Shown here in pieces: positions 35,701 to 44,763 of a DNA stretch of 64,000 nt. Source of the DNA: Metaphire vulgaris (Eukaryota; Annelida; Clitellata; Crassiclitellata; Megascolecidae); assembly GCA_018105865.1 (NCBI GenBank), contig CM030847.1, positions 14,409,589 to 14,473,588 of the forward strand. Reading direction: 5' to 3'. The position numbers and the translations under genes are program-made. Below the pieces are notes generated by a model. The model was not told where the DNA came from, searched no databases, and saw only the letters and a list, made by a program, of their open reading frames with translations. Each line of letters begins with the position of its first letter. Within the stretch, counting starts at the first letter, position 1.

Positions 35701-38700
35701 GAAACACATTCGCAATGAAGACCTAGAAGACGATGGATCGGCAACATATAGTGTGTGGACGGGAGGCGATTCATGCAGCATAGGTCCGCAAGACCTGGGA
35801 AAAGATCGTCTGACAAGCTTTTGGCCACGACGGTTTCTTAGGGGACTCTTGAGTTGATGAATGGATAGATCAGCTGTATACCTACTAGTAACACAGCTGA
35901 CTCCATTTGACGCCAGAAAGAATCCCGTTCCACACAGACAGCGTCTCTGTGTTGAATTGACTGCTATGCACAGCTGATCGCATCCTCCGTTTCCAAATGT
36001 GCAATTACCTACATTATATTTAAAACAAAAAACCCACAAAGATCCCCGGAATCCCAGCACTAACGCAACATATTTAGCACATTCACCACCAGCCACGTCA
36101 ATCCCCCCCCCCAATGGCGTGGAGTCTCGGTAAAGCACTTGACACAACAGTCATGAGAAAGCTGACAACACACGGGAAAGCAAATAGATAGATCAGCTGT
36201 ATACCTAGTATACCTGCCTTACTAGGCAGTAATGCTAACACACATGTATTGGGGCAATCACAATTTTATGAGCAGCAACTAAATTGGGTCTAATGGATCA
36301 ATGCGTCCGTCGCTAGGCGTCGACAAATTGGTAGCAGCACTAATCTGCGAAGGTAAAACGCGGGTCTGGAGAAAGCAGTGGCAAAATACCCCAGCTTGAT
36401 GGCACATGCTACCTTTGTACACGAAGGTCAGCGCATTACCCTCTCGTTCGAGTACGGGACTACCTTTACCTTACTGTGGATGTATTGTACTGTAAAATGT
36501 TGCATACAATGTTGTGTCCGGTTCATTTTCTAATTATCCCACTTCTCTGTGTATCTTATATTGTTCCTTCTAAATTATCTTTCAATCATTGAGCTGCAGA
36601 CGATTACTTGTATATAAAAGTTATTAATAAATTTCTCAAATTTGCCAATTGTACTTACTGCTAACGGATGGATTTCGCTCTGGACTATATACCGTCATAT
36701 CAACAATGCCCTTTCCATCTTGTGTTATATTCGCTTGATACGTTTGATTACGATCGTAGATATAAATGACATTTTCATCGTTTCTTCCAAGGAAAATGTA
36801 GTTCTACAAGTCATTGTTTTCAAATATTTTAATTTTTATAAGCGAAAAGTTCTTGTTGAAAATCATCTCAACAATAAATTGCATATGATACTGTTGTGAC
36901 GAAATGGTTATAATAGCTAAGATCAACGAGCCTGAGGTCCAATAATAAAAAATAATTAAAGTATAAAAGTCCCTTATAAGTAGTTTCTCCAGTAGGTGGC
37001 GCTAATGGTTAAGGTAGATAGTGGCCGGCGTGTAGTTAAAGTTGAGAACACCTTTAAGACAGTGTGGGAACCCTATAAATAAAATGGAGGACCTATAGGC
37101 GGGTAAAGGGCCGGAGGACTGAGGTAAAGCTCGGATTGCCAAATAGGTGGATGTGTCGTCCTTAACTTTGGCAGGTACTACATTTCCGCACCGTGAAATC
37201 GGTTCCCAAGGGGCGGGTATGCCCCACTAAAGGTAAATCGGTAAGAGAGGGAAGGAGAGAATTAGAAGGTCCTGTAGATCCTTAGGTAGTACCTGAAGAA
37301 TTGTCCACCATTAGGTATTACCCGAATTGGCCAAGATAGTGAGGTAGCGCCTGAAAGAGCGAGGTAGTGCCTGAGATAGCAGATATAGATGTAGGACCTG
37401 ATAGAGAGAGAGAGAGTGAGGTAGTACCTGGGATAGCTAAAGTGGAGGTAGTACCCAGAAGTCACGAAGGTGGTACATGAAAGAATACCTTAGCTAGTAC
37501 CCGGGAATTGCTAGTATTGCTATTTATAGAGCTCAACAGAAGAAATCCACTAGAAAGGGAGAGATAGAAGAAATCAGCCATGAGCTAGTAGCACTTTAGC
37601 CCATCAGCTAAGTCGACCTCCCACGCGCCTTAATTGAGAAATCTGATCCTGTGTAGCGGCCGGGTGTCAGCCATCCTGGGAAAGTGCACAATGCCCGGTT
37701 CGCTACAATATGATATTGTTATCAACTTGGGGCAAATGCTTTACTATGATGTCTTAAATATTACGCAATGACTAAACAGACTAAGATTTATTACCTTGAA
37801 GGCTTTCAGCGCATTTAACAGAACTGAAATGTAAGTGCTTCATTTACCCAAGCGTCTAACTGAATCAATTTTTTAGTCGTTCGTGTTTTGCCAGATAAAA
37901 TAGATTAACCTCTATTAACCTGAAATAAAGCAAACGAGGAAATTGATGAAAATGTCGATGAAGGAGGCCACGAAGAAACACTGGTTCCATCGAAATTCAT
38001 GGAACCAATCGTAGCAGCGGCGGCGTCTAACCAGAACAGACGCTGACTGGCAAAATCAACGACCAATTTCGTTGGTCTTTGTAAAGTTGGACTCGAAAGA
38101 AGAATTCTTCTGTCATCCGTTGCCAAATTATATCTTTCGATCACTGATTTTCCACCAAAATCACTCCAAAACAAAAAGCTAAAATGAAATAGCCATAATA
38201 TGTCCGATTAAATGAAATGCTAAAATCACAAATCAAGAGTTTTGTTACCATGAAAATTCACGCTCTTCAATCACAAGTTTCATATCTATCGATGCCCATC
38301 CGAGCAATGGAATGTATCGCGAACATGAAATCACGGATGGCATCAAACCACCTCGTACTGAATTCTGCATGAGGTAGAGTACGCTAATAAGGAAATTCCT
38401 GACCAACCGGGTACCTCTCGCGCTTGATAGTGTGGATATGGCGCAATAGTGGGGTACTCAGTTCCTTGGCATTCTTACTGGCAAACACTTTCCTTTGACG
38501 GTCACTTCAACCATCTTGCCAGGAATTGTCACTACCAACTCCGTATCCGACAGCCATTGCCATTCAACACGTGCGCACATTTGTTCTGTCTCGGATAGAC
38601 TATTGTAGCATCGTCCTGCTTAGACTCCTCCACCGAAGGCAGGGCGCCAACGAACCCTCCGTGACTTGTTTCAACCAACCCCCCCCCCGTTGAGGTCAGC

Positions 38701-39023
38701 AGTGACTCCCTCTTGGCATCCAGACTAAGATTCAGTCATTGCCGCCTGAACGGGTGTCTGTACAAAAGAGCCTATCATGGTGACGGCAAGTGTGAAGACT
38801 GAGATGCCAGAAACGGGAAGAAGTAGATGACCTCAACAACATCTGACGAGCAATCTGGAGGCAAAGGAGTACACCAGGAAAAGCAAGCAAAGAACTGTGA
38901 GAAGAAAGAAGGAATTCAGTTTTTGAAGTGTTTAATGCAAGTTTGTTATTAAACATCCAAGACTGAACGTTTTGCAGACAAATGGATAAATTTTCTAGTG
39001 ACAATGCACATTGCACAATGTTG

Positions 39024-39094
<71 letters not shown>

Positions 39095-42000
39095 ACGACA
39101 ATTTATATAGCGCTATCTCCCTAGTTATTTCCACCGAGAGGGAGTTCCAAAGTATAGGATACTCCATCGAAACGGATTTGCCTCCAAATTTAGCCTTCTT
39201 GGATAAAGGGAGGACAATAAGCTGAAATCGGCGAATAGATCTGAGTTCCATGCGTCTATCGGTTAACAAAGATCTCCGCACAAGTTGCGATATATATATA
39301 TCATATATATCATATATATCATATATATATACATATATATATACTCCGGGCAATTAGGTCATGAAAGGCCCTATAGGACAACATACATCTCTTGAAAATA
39401 ATCCTTTAAGCCAGGGTTGTCCAACTGGCTGCCCGCGGGCCGGATCCGGCCCGCGGGACAGTTACATCCGGCCCGCCACCGAGTTTGGGAAAATTACAAT
39501 TTTAGCTATAGGACCGGTTATTATCTTTATTTTAGGACTAGGTTTATTTAATAAATGTAAAATGTGCAAAGAATTGCCGAAAATGTACAAAATTTGCCCA
39601 AAAAATGTCAAAAAATTTCAAATTTGCCAAAATTGGTCCAAAATTTGCCAACATTGCCAAAAATTTGTTAAAAATTGCCAAAAATATGCCAAAAATTGCC
39701 CATAATTTGCAAAGATTTTGCCAAAATTGGCCAAAAAATTATCTCGGCGATAATCTCGCCCCCAAGAAAAGTGTGAAATGACGCTACTGCAAGGTATTAT
39801 CGGTACTTGTAATCATGTGCGGCACGCGAGGTTGGCTTGTAGTCCAATGCGGCCCGCCATCTTATTTAAGTTGGACACCCCTGCTCTAAGCGATACGTAG
39901 TCAGTGGAGGTGATCACGAAGCAGAGAGTAACATGTTCGTTCCAACTGACCCCGAAAATTAACCGCGGTGAGACGTTCAAGTAATTAATTAAATAATAAT
40001 TATGCACTTCTATAGCAACATCTCTAATACCCAAGGGTATCAATCGATGGTACTTCAAATCCATCCACAAAAGACCAGGTCAGTCCAGAGATTAGTCAGA
40101 GGGAAAGAGTAAGACCGACTATGGAGGAAAAGTACCGATTGGAGGCAGGTAAGCTGTCTGTCCGGGAGGCCCTATTTCGAAATAGGTCGAAATAGGTCGT
40201 TGATTTTGCCAGTCAGCGTCTGTTCTGGTTAGACGCCGCCGCTGCTACGATTGGTTCCATGAATTTCGATGGAACCAGTGTTTCTTCGTGGCCTCCTTCA
40301 TCGACATTTTCATCAATTTCCTCGTTTGCTTTATTTCAGGTTAATAGAGGTTAATCTATTTTAGAGTAATACACTATAACAGTACAGCATATGTGTGCGC
40401 ATTGTTCAAACCAATGCTATAAAACGAAGGCGTCGACCGTTATCCCCAGAATTGTCGGAAACAAAAAAAATATATCGGTTTCAATCTTTTGGGCGTTACA
40501 CCTTCACCTAAGGGTCTACTTGTCTATTATTCTCTGTAATACATGCGACCTACTCACCTCTGTTGTGGATTAACGACGACATCCTGTGGCGACGTCAAAT
40601 TTGTATCAGCAACCACACGCCAGAAAACATATGTTACGATTTTAAAAACGCAGATTCTCTGATACGAAGCATCTGACGAATAGATTAGTCCAGACACCCA
40701 ATCGATGGAAATGCCCGTTACCTGTCAAGTAACTGCTGCGATAAAGGCAATGCTGTACTACTTAAAGGCTTAATGTTCTGTAAGTCTACGTCATTAAAAT
40801 TATGAACTTAAGAACTTGTAAGCCTCTTCTAAATTCACTCTCTGATTATTGATAATCCTGTCGCATATTTCCGATTTTAAATACGTTTTATACGTGTATG
40901 GTAAAAGTTCAGTAGGTTAAAAATACGTTGCCTATATAATAAGTGAACTGTAATGTTAAAATTTAGCTGGAAATCTAATTTGGCATTGTGTGAATTTATC
41001 AAAGCGCTTCAATCAAAGTCTAAAGTGGGTGTGCTACTTCACATTGGAAATAAATATCTTCCATTCCTATTGTTCACTCAGTAAATCTTAAAGAAACTTA
41101 TGAATCTATGAGAGCCATTCTCCAAAATAAAATATAACGATAATTGCCGGATTTTGTGGTGATTTGAAGGTTATATCTTTGCTTCTAGGACAACAAAGCG
41201 GATGCACCAAATTTCCTTGCTTACTGTGCCTTTGGGATAGTCGATCAAAGGCTGAACATTATACACGGAAAGAATGGCTAGTTAGAGAGTGATTCTAATC
41301 TAATCTAATCTTAAACTTCTATAGCGCCACTTCATAATGGACAGGAGCATCAACCGATGCACACCAAATCCAAATAATTAAAGATCCAGATCAAATCCAG
41401 GGTATCCAAAAGGGTGACAGTCTATGGTGGATAGGCCAGGTCAAAAAGATGGGGTTTTAATCTTTTTCTAAAAATATGTAATGAATTTGCAATGCGCACA
41501 TGTTAAGGCAATGAGTTTGTGGGCAAGTTTGGGGGCAAGAGAAATATAAAGAATAAACCACTTATTAAGCCTAATAAAGCATTACTCCCTCTCCTGCATT
41601 TAAAATTGAGACTCGTGAAGCAGTTCGCTATGGCTTTGGATCGAGGTCGTGAATACTTCAAGCTCATCTGTGAAAAAAGCCATGCTCTTTCAGACGAGAA
41701 GTTGAAAGCTTGTATATTTGATGGCTGCAAATTAGGCTTCTACCCAGAGACAGAGAATTCCTTAATACCGTGAAAACCATAGAAAAAGATGCTTGGTCGA
41801 CTTTTTCCGACCTGATTACTAACTTTCTTGGCAACTTCAGAGCCGAGAATTATGACCTTTTAGCTCAAAATTTGTTGCTTGCTTTTCGAAGACTGGGAGC
41901 AAACACGAGTGTCAAGTTGCACTTTCTTCATAGCCACCAGAATATCTTATTATGCCTGCTATATGACTTTAAAACCTTCAATAAAGCATTTCTTATTTGT

Positions 42001-44131
42001 GAAAAAAATTGACCCATTGCAAATTTTTGACTTCATTTCTGGAATCAACACCTTTCATTTGGGTAAAAATCAGCAAAAAAACTTAGGTCAGCAGAAAAAT
42101 TTGTTCAAGTGTAGACCATATATTCGTTTGTCCTTCCATATATTCTGAAGTCTTCCAAATGCTGCACTTGTAAATCCAATTCTTCCTATTATGTCTTCTT
42201 GGCGTAGTCCATCTTTTCTTAGTACTAACCCTAAATATACGAATTTTGGTACTCGTTCTTCTATTACGTCCTCCTTTAGTTTTAGATTAATTTTTCCCTC
42301 CTTTCTTCCCCGTGACCATTGCTTTATTTTTTGTGTATTTATCTTCAGTCCAACTTCTTTTCAAGCCTTGCGTATTTCACTAGTTAACGTTTGCAGATGA
42401 TTTGTTTTGTTGCTATCACATCTAAGTCATCTGGAAATCTTAAATTATTTATTGTTTGTTCATATATCTTTACTCCAGCATTTTCTTCTATTGTATGTTG
42501 TACTGATTTTTGCATTACCACCTCCAGTATTATGTTGAATAGTAGGGGGGGATAAGCCACAACCTTTTCTCGTTCCAAATGTTAGGTTATCTCAAACCAT
42601 TCTGTTAGTTCCCCATTAATTTTCACTCTGCTCATTGCTTTACAATATAAAATTTTTATGAGCTTCATTAGCTTCTCTGGGATAATAATTCAAAGGCCGT
42701 GATCTTTTTCATAATTTTCCTGTTCGTTGTCCAGGTTTCGCATTCATAAGTCAGCCCTGGGAAGATGTAGCACTGGATGAGCCTATTCTTGCACTCGATG
42801 TCGAGATTTCTTTTCTTGAGCTCTTTAATCTTCCAAAAGGCTTCTTGGCCATAACTATTCTCATTTTGATTTTTTCATTTCGTCCGTTGTCTGTGATGTA
42901 ACTCCCAAGGTACTTATAACCTTCCACCTGATGAAGCTGTACTCTACATTGTCGATAATGATGTTGCACTTCTTTTGAGTTTCCTTACTGATAACACTGA
43001 CTTTTGTCTTTTTCAATTTTAGTTCCATTCCGTATTCTCTGTCCTTCTTAACTACTGTATGTTCATCACCAGGGTCTTCAAGTCTTCTTCATTTTCAGTT
43101 AATAAGGTGGTGTTATCGGCATATCTTATTTTGTTTATATCGTGTTCCATTTTAACTCCAGGTAATCCATTCAGGGCTTCTGATAGTAAGTATTCGCTAT
43201 AGAGACTAAATAGGATAGGTGACAGTATGCATCCCTGTCTTACTCCTCTTCGGATTTTAAAATATCTGTTTCTCCTGATTTAGTCCTGGCACACAGGCTT
43301 CTTCATTCCAGTACAGATGTTCTATCAGGGCACTTATGATACTCAATCGACGAGTTCCCACAATGCATTCACTTAATACAGTGCACTTGAAACATAATCT
43401 AAAGTAAAAATCTTGCTGACGAATTGCTATTGGTATTTAAATGAATTTTTTACTTCATTTGAAAGATCCCGAATATTTAGGCTGGGTGTCTGGATTCCAG
43501 TTGGAGGAATAAGCTGGTACGATAAACACTTATTCGTATCCCAAAAAATGTATAGGTAGGACTTTGAGTATAGTATATCTAAAGCTCCAAATCCAAAGAC
43601 GACACTGCTAAATGTGTAGTTATTTGGGAAATAGGATCCGTTTCCTCCATTTGCGATATGCGGAACGTAGGTCGCAGGATTTCCATAGAGTAATTTCAAT
43701 TGCGGATAACCAGTTGAAGAATATGTCGACCAAATAAGAGATTGGTTAAAATCTGTCAAAAAAGTCAAAGGTTATGAAGACTGTGTTTTAAGCAAGGGAC
43801 ATTTCTAATTAAAATAAACGCCGATCTAAAACTATCCTTTAAAGCTTAAAGTGTAATCGATATAGGCCTACATAGCCAAACGTAGGCCTAATATGAGACA
43901 AAACAGATACAATGGTTTAAAGCTTGAATCACTTTCATTCATGTTTAGATTCTTATTGTATAAAATTCCGTGAATAGATGAATTTGTGTGGACATTCTTA
44001 GGGAACCCCAAACATATTTGTTCACCAGGAAGCAAACCTTGAGCAGCTCCTTTGTTGAGGAACATACATGTCATGAGAAAAACAGTTGAACTGACAAGTC
44101 GATGTCGAACTGACGAAACATATTCGTTCAT
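23869..44131 (-). CDS. LDLR class B (YWTD) / EGF single-pass receptor, copy 2, complete, 12 exons
   Basis: Exons (minus): 44038-44131, 43454-43752, 40558-40721, 37920-38178, 36659-36803, 35886-36008, 34873-35124, 33042-33233, 26434-26587, 26215-26324, 25091-25199, 23869-24247. All introns are GT-AG, the phases agree at every junction, and the total is 2,280 nt with no internal stop (759 residues). Order: signal peptide (about 1-31); degenerate YWTD blades such as YSSD, FWSD and FWLD (about 32-319); six-Cys EGF (about 320-360); second blade set with YYFD, FYVD, FWAD (about 361-597); transmembrane helix followed by RRR; cytosolic tail with PPSY. Known for the family: YWTD propellers followed by EGF bind extracellular ligands in LDLR/LRP proteins. 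There are no LDLa repeats and no EGF after propeller 2, so this is a compact LRP-like protein, not a recognised orthologue. Ligand unknown. The weakest junction is exon 8 to 9. Confidence 0.85.
24292..24466 (+). mobile_element. Short LINE 3' end with TATATCT duplication
   Basis: It encodes FLRNLKTHLFNIGFN and stop, then GCGCTGGAGAAATTGTC and (AAT)n. Copy 1 has an empty site at 52240. It lies in receptor copy 2 intron 11, 45 bp upstream of exon 12. Confidence 0.75.
24480..25550. repeat. Duplicated block homologous to 52600-53830
   Basis: Intron 11, exon 11 and part of intron 10 of receptor copies 2 and 1 align here apart from inserts. GATCACTAGTCATCTACCTA is shared exactly. Confidence 0.88.
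25091..25199 (-). CDS. Receptor copy 2, exon 11: transmembrane helix
   Basis: The 109-nt exon encodes a run of more than 20 hydrophobic residues (VIIVVASVISGSVVLIAVF and on) followed by the stop-transfer TRRR. Donor CGCAG|GTAATA. Copy 1 has a 106-nt counterpart at 53168-53273, one codon shorter. Confidence 0.9.
25551..26214. other. Intron 10 of receptor copy 2
   Basis: No gene seen. The part from 26100 to the exon aligns with 62995-63110 of copy 1. The 25560-25870 stretch is specific to copy 2 and unassigned. Confidence 0.45.
26215..26324 (-). CDS. Receptor copy 2, exon 10: final blade
   Basis: The 110-nt exon, only 109 bp after exon 9, is bounded by AATTTCAG and CCACTG|GTAAAC. It encodes IQKIDRNTKQLSNLTKILF and ends STG. 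It is needed for phase: exon 9 ends in phase 2 and the membrane exon starts with two bases. Copy 1 has the same 110-nt exon at 63111-63220. Confidence 0.83.
26434..26587 (-). CDS. Receptor copy 2, exon 9: blade of propeller 2
   Basis: The 154-nt exon sits between TTAG and CGCG|GTAAAT. It encodes QMIFWADANGLIETAMLDG and SIGLALDAQFIYSAD. Copy 1 has an exon of identical length and borders at 63331-63484, so exon limits and frame are well supported. Confidence 0.88.
26588..27740. other. Intron 8 of receptor copy 2, right part
   Basis: No gene. 27160-27222 resembles the end of a hAT element (CTAGCTACGTCCCTG) without a partner. Confidence 0.4.
27847..28311. mobile_element. hAT-like element with iterated CCGATTGTT
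   Basis: Inverted ends TAGAGCTGTACCGATT with an exact 8-bp duplication GTGGATAG (27839-27846, 28312-28319). Both subterminal regions hold many copies of CCGATTGTTCCGATT or AATCGG. No transposase ORF. Confidence 0.87.
28320..29350. other. Intron 8 of receptor copy 2, middle
   Basis: I see no coding signal and no clear element. Confidence 0.4.
29352..29680 (-). mobile_element. LINE 3' end with (TTAGG)n tail
   Basis: The minus strand reads LVVPLPFRTAKFGGRSF and FILWNALPGHVT, the LINE C-terminus, then TTTATATAGAGC and GGTTAGGTTA repeats. An (AT)n run follows at 29690-29717. Confidence 0.78.
30003..30195. repeat. (ATC)n / (CCA)n imperfect microsatellite
   Basis: Degenerate ATC and CCACCA trinucleotides. 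Acidic or methionine-rich ORFs in all frames here are translation artefacts. Confidence 0.9.
30383..31561 (+). mobile_element. hAT-like TTGGG-family element, copy in reverse of 47640
   Basis: Nearly full-length inverted homologue of 47640-48889. The right end CCCATGGACAACTCTG is intact and followed by GTTTGATA; at the left, GTTTGATT is followed directly by TGGGTTGGGTTAACC, so the first 12 bp of the terminus are missing. Confidence 0.82.
31580..32630. mobile_element. RTE-like LINE pieces in opposite orientation around a foldback element
   Basis: 31580-31735 resembles the minus-strand RTE 3' end at 44820. 31736-31764 and 32535-32625 read on the plus strand across the insert as RLAKIMRKNSREYERCIYSS and FVDYTKAFDS, an RT motif. 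The layout may be another twin-priming product. Confidence 0.6.
31765..32534. mobile_element. Foldback element, iterated GACAAAATCGCGGA, 9-bp TSD
   Basis: Inverted ends GGTACCATAACTAAATCGCG and GGTGTCCAGACAAAATCGAG, each made of tandem 13-14-bp units. The target duplication CTCGCGTGA lies at 31756-31764 and 32535-32543. Removing one copy restores the RT frame. A 60-bp internal direct repeat (AATAAACATGTTAAATT) lies at 32035 and 32365. Confidence 0.85.
32640..33041. other. Intron 8 of receptor copy 2, left part
   Basis: No gene or recognised repeat. Repeated CAATTGGACTTAC units occur near 32740-32790. Confidence 0.4.
33042..33233 (-). CDS. Receptor copy 2, exon 8: blade of propeller 2
   Basis: It opens after TTTGAAG and encodes SDITSLAFDSESQVLFYVDY, a class B repeat. 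The 3' end is uncertain: the only GT donor giving phase 1 is AACC|GTTTTT, a weak site. The alternative, a GC donor at ACAA|GCAACA, would shorten the exon by about 10 codons and give more canonical blade spacing. Confidence 0.75.
33234..34163. other. Intron 7 of receptor copy 2
   Basis: No coding signal or well-defined repeat. Confidence 0.4.
34612..34822. mobile_element. hAT MITE CAGTGGTTCTCAACCCG
   Basis: Inverted ends CAGTGGTTCTCA with iterated GTGGTCCGCGG just inside. No clear 8-bp duplication remains. It lies 50 bp downstream of exon 7 of receptor copy 2. Confidence 0.65.
34873..35124 (-). CDS. Receptor copy 2, exon 7: start of propeller 2
   Basis: The 252-nt exon follows TTTGTAG and ends CTTTCAG|GTAAGA. 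It encodes KPMQIDKFLLLSDEKFFNIF and the blade FTALAFDPFKNYLYYFDKRS, which are typical second-propeller elements after an EGF module. Confidence 0.85.
35380..35870 (+). mobile_element. RTE-like LINE C-terminal fragments
   Basis: The plus strand reads DMNDTTSAMELIQSTNDREA and then WRSMFANLV with a stop, followed by KQRKLQMIGHISCTGQKRIM, both resembling the end of RTE ORF2. The order of the pieces is rearranged. In intron 6 of receptor copy 2. Confidence 0.55.
35886..36008 (-). CDS. Receptor copy 2, exon 6: EGF-like domain
   Basis: The 123-nt exon follows acceptor ATGTAG. It encodes NCTFGNGGCDQLCI, then RRCLCGTGF and SNGVSC: six cysteines with the spacing of the EGF module that follows a YWTD propeller in LRP proteins. 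Donor ACTA|GTAGGT is chosen over the nearby GTATAC because only it keeps phase 1 for exon 7. Confidence 0.88.
36659..36803 (-). CDS. Receptor copy 2, exon 5: last blade of propeller 1
   Basis: The 145-nt exon starts after CTTGTAG in phase 0 and ends at AGCA|GTAAGT in phase 1. It encodes NYIFLGRNDENVIYIYDRN and ends PERNPSVS, with the NQT and NIT sequons. It leads directly into the EGF domain, as propellers do in LDLR-family proteins. Confidence 0.82.
36895..37707 (+). mobile_element. LTR-like element with GGTAGTACCTGA minisatellite
   Basis: TGTGACGAA at the left, TTCGCTACA at the right, and a TATAAAT box at 37074-37080. 37290-37500 is an array of roughly 30-bp units with the core GAGGTAGTACCTG. 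The flanks ATATGATACTGT and ATATGATATTGT look like a 12-bp duplication with one mismatch, unusual for an LTR (4-6 bp). A reverse-strand relative lies at 49060-49800. It could also be a DNA element. Confidence 0.6.
37920..38178 (-). CDS. Receptor copy 2, exon 4: two YWTD-type blades
   Basis: The 259-nt exon has acceptor TTTTAG and donor TTCAG|GTTAAT. It encodes FLFWSDFGGKSVIERYNL and then KLVVDFASQRLFWLD, two adjacent class B repeats. Its 3' part is present again, in perfect inverted orientation, at 40199-40363 in the upstream intron. Because 259 is not a multiple of three, skipping this exon would shift the frame. Confidence 0.88.
38450..38770 (+). mobile_element. Decayed LINE RT fragment
   Basis: Frames read LTFDGHFNHLARNCHYQLR and VSDRLLYCSIVLLRLLHRRQ in pieces, resembling the L2/CR1 RT segment before the C-terminus. 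Confidence 0.45.
38860..39290 (-). mobile_element. LINE 3' fragments with (TTA)n
   Basis: 38880-39000 matches LINE-A near 4530 (AGACAAATGGATAAATTTTC). 39025-39092 is a long TTA tract, followed by TTTATATAGCGC and the minus-strand C-terminus FGGKSVSMEYPILWNSLSVE. Confidence 0.68.
39412..39883. mobile_element. hAT-like element CAGGGTTGTCCAACTGGCTG
   Basis: The ends are CAGGGTTGTCCAACTGG and (inverted) CAGGGGTGTCCAACTTAAA, with GGCCCGC motifs inside each. The duplication CTTTAAGC / CTCTAAGC has one mismatch. The interior has repeated TTGCCAAAA words but no transposase. Confidence 0.8.
39990..40120 (-). mobile_element. LINE 3' end related to 1975-2110
   Basis: TGCACTTCTATAGCAACATC and GGGTATCAATCGATGGTACT are shared with LINE-A. 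Confidence 0.65.
40199..40363 (+). repeat. Perfect inverted copy of receptor exon 4 3' part and donor
   Basis: All 165 bases match the reverse complement of 37896-38060, which is the last 141 bp of exon 4 plus its donor and the first 24 bp of the intron. It lies in intron 3, in opposite orientation to the gene. The left edge shows a short duplicated CGAAATAGGT. The two arms are 2.1 kb apart and could pair in the pre-mRNA. Confidence 0.93.
40558..40721 (-). CDS. Receptor copy 2, exon 3: YWTD-type blade
   Basis: The 164-nt exon starts in phase 0 after TTGACAG and ends in phase 2 at AGAG|GTGAGT. It reads VTGISIDWVSGLIYSSD and then a second half ending VVVNPQQ, which continues into exon 4 as SFLFWSDFGG. 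The tryptophan and aspartate spacing is that of an LDLR class B repeat. It is found only by joining exons, since the open stretch is short. Confidence 0.8.
40722..41290. other. Intron 2 of receptor copy 2, left part
   Basis: No recognisable gene or element. Confidence 0.4.
41293..41480 (-). mobile_element. LINE 3' end with (AATCT)n tail
   Basis: AATCTAATCTAATCTTAAAC is followed by TTCTATAGCGCCACTTC, the shared LINE tail motif. Confidence 0.65.
41519..42050 (+). pseudogene. Transposon-type ORF remnant, frameshifted
   Basis: LLPLLHLKLRLVKQFAMALD, DEKLKACIFDGCKLG, then after a frameshift near 41770 DAWSTFSDLITNFLGNFRAE and SVKLHFLHSHQNILL. I associate this protein type with multicopy mobile ORFs in invertebrates; no name can be given. 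Confidence 0.5.
42120..43330 (-). mobile_element. RTE-like LINE RT remnants
   Basis: The minus strand shows RQGCILSPILFSLYSEYLL, IRYADNTTLL (degenerate active site), VEGYKYLGSYITDNG, then a second partly overlapping RT piece with NNLRFPDDLDVIA and FVYLGLVLRKDGLRQEDI. Two fragments of different age are joined. Confidence 0.7.
43454..43752 (-). CDS. Receptor copy 2, exon 2: start of propeller 1
   Basis: The acceptor TTTGACAG joins exon 1 in phase, and the donor is GAA|GTAAAA. The exon gives 100 residues containing two N-glycosylation sequons (NGS and NYT) and a degenerate blade motif near GALDILYSKSYLYIFWD. It aligns with 757-1058 of copy 3; the two differ by 3 bp in length, so the frame is kept. 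Confidence 0.85.
44038..44131 (-). CDS. Receptor copy 2, exon 1: start codon and signal peptide
   Basis: ATG at 44131 opens a short basic stretch and then a hydrophobic core ending near GAAQ, a typical secretory signal. The donor CAAG|GTTTGC ends the exon in phase 1. The same start, hydrophobic core and donor are conserved in copy 3 at 6470-6551, which supports both start and splice site. Reading on through the donor leaves the conserved frame in copy 3, where a stop appears quickly. Confidence 0.85.
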
Positions 44132-44159
44132 TGATTCGACTTCACTTGAAACCTGAAAG

Positions 44160-44600
44160 AAGTAAAAATTTCTATGTATGCTCAGCTTCTCAATAATGAA
44201 TTAGAAAGCCACGAATGTATCCAGGTTCTACCACAAGACTTGTTCAATTTGTCTTCCTTGCAAACTATAAGCCTATCATTTGAAACTTTCAATGCAAACG
44301 TAGCGATTCGTCAGATGTGATAGCTATAAGACCAAATGACACAATCGATGGAATTGATTGTGTAACTTAAATGAGATTGCCAATCGCTTTGCATATGCCT
44401 ACAAAGAGTTCCTCAGTACTACTTGAAAAATTATTGCCATACTGAAATTTCATTACAAGGCTTTCGAGATTTAATGGAGATCGATCAACTAGTTTGGACT
44501 TAAATCAAATGCATGCCGCTCTCCTCTAGCTATAGGGTATTCAGGATTTGATTCGGATCGTCTTTATTTCCAGAGCATTAATCCTGTGTTATTGTCAGCA
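44160..44600 (-). promoter_or_regulatory. Conserved upstream block of receptor copy 2
   Basis: The sequence upstream of exon 1 is recognisably the same as the copy 3 block at 6580-6640 plus 7983-8380 (for example CTTTGCATATGCCT and GGCTTTCGAGATTTA are shared). It probably contains the promoter. No clear TATA box can be assigned. Confidence 0.45.
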
Positions 44601-44763
44601 TAGGCTGCACAACAGCGGTTCTCTCAAAGGATAGACCCTACTGAACCACTTTAAACCTTGTTATTTATTATTATTTTTAAATATTATTATTAAATTGTCT
44701 AACCAAGCAGGTAACCTTCGAATAAGATAAGTTATATGCACGTATGACATAGCATTTGTGTAT

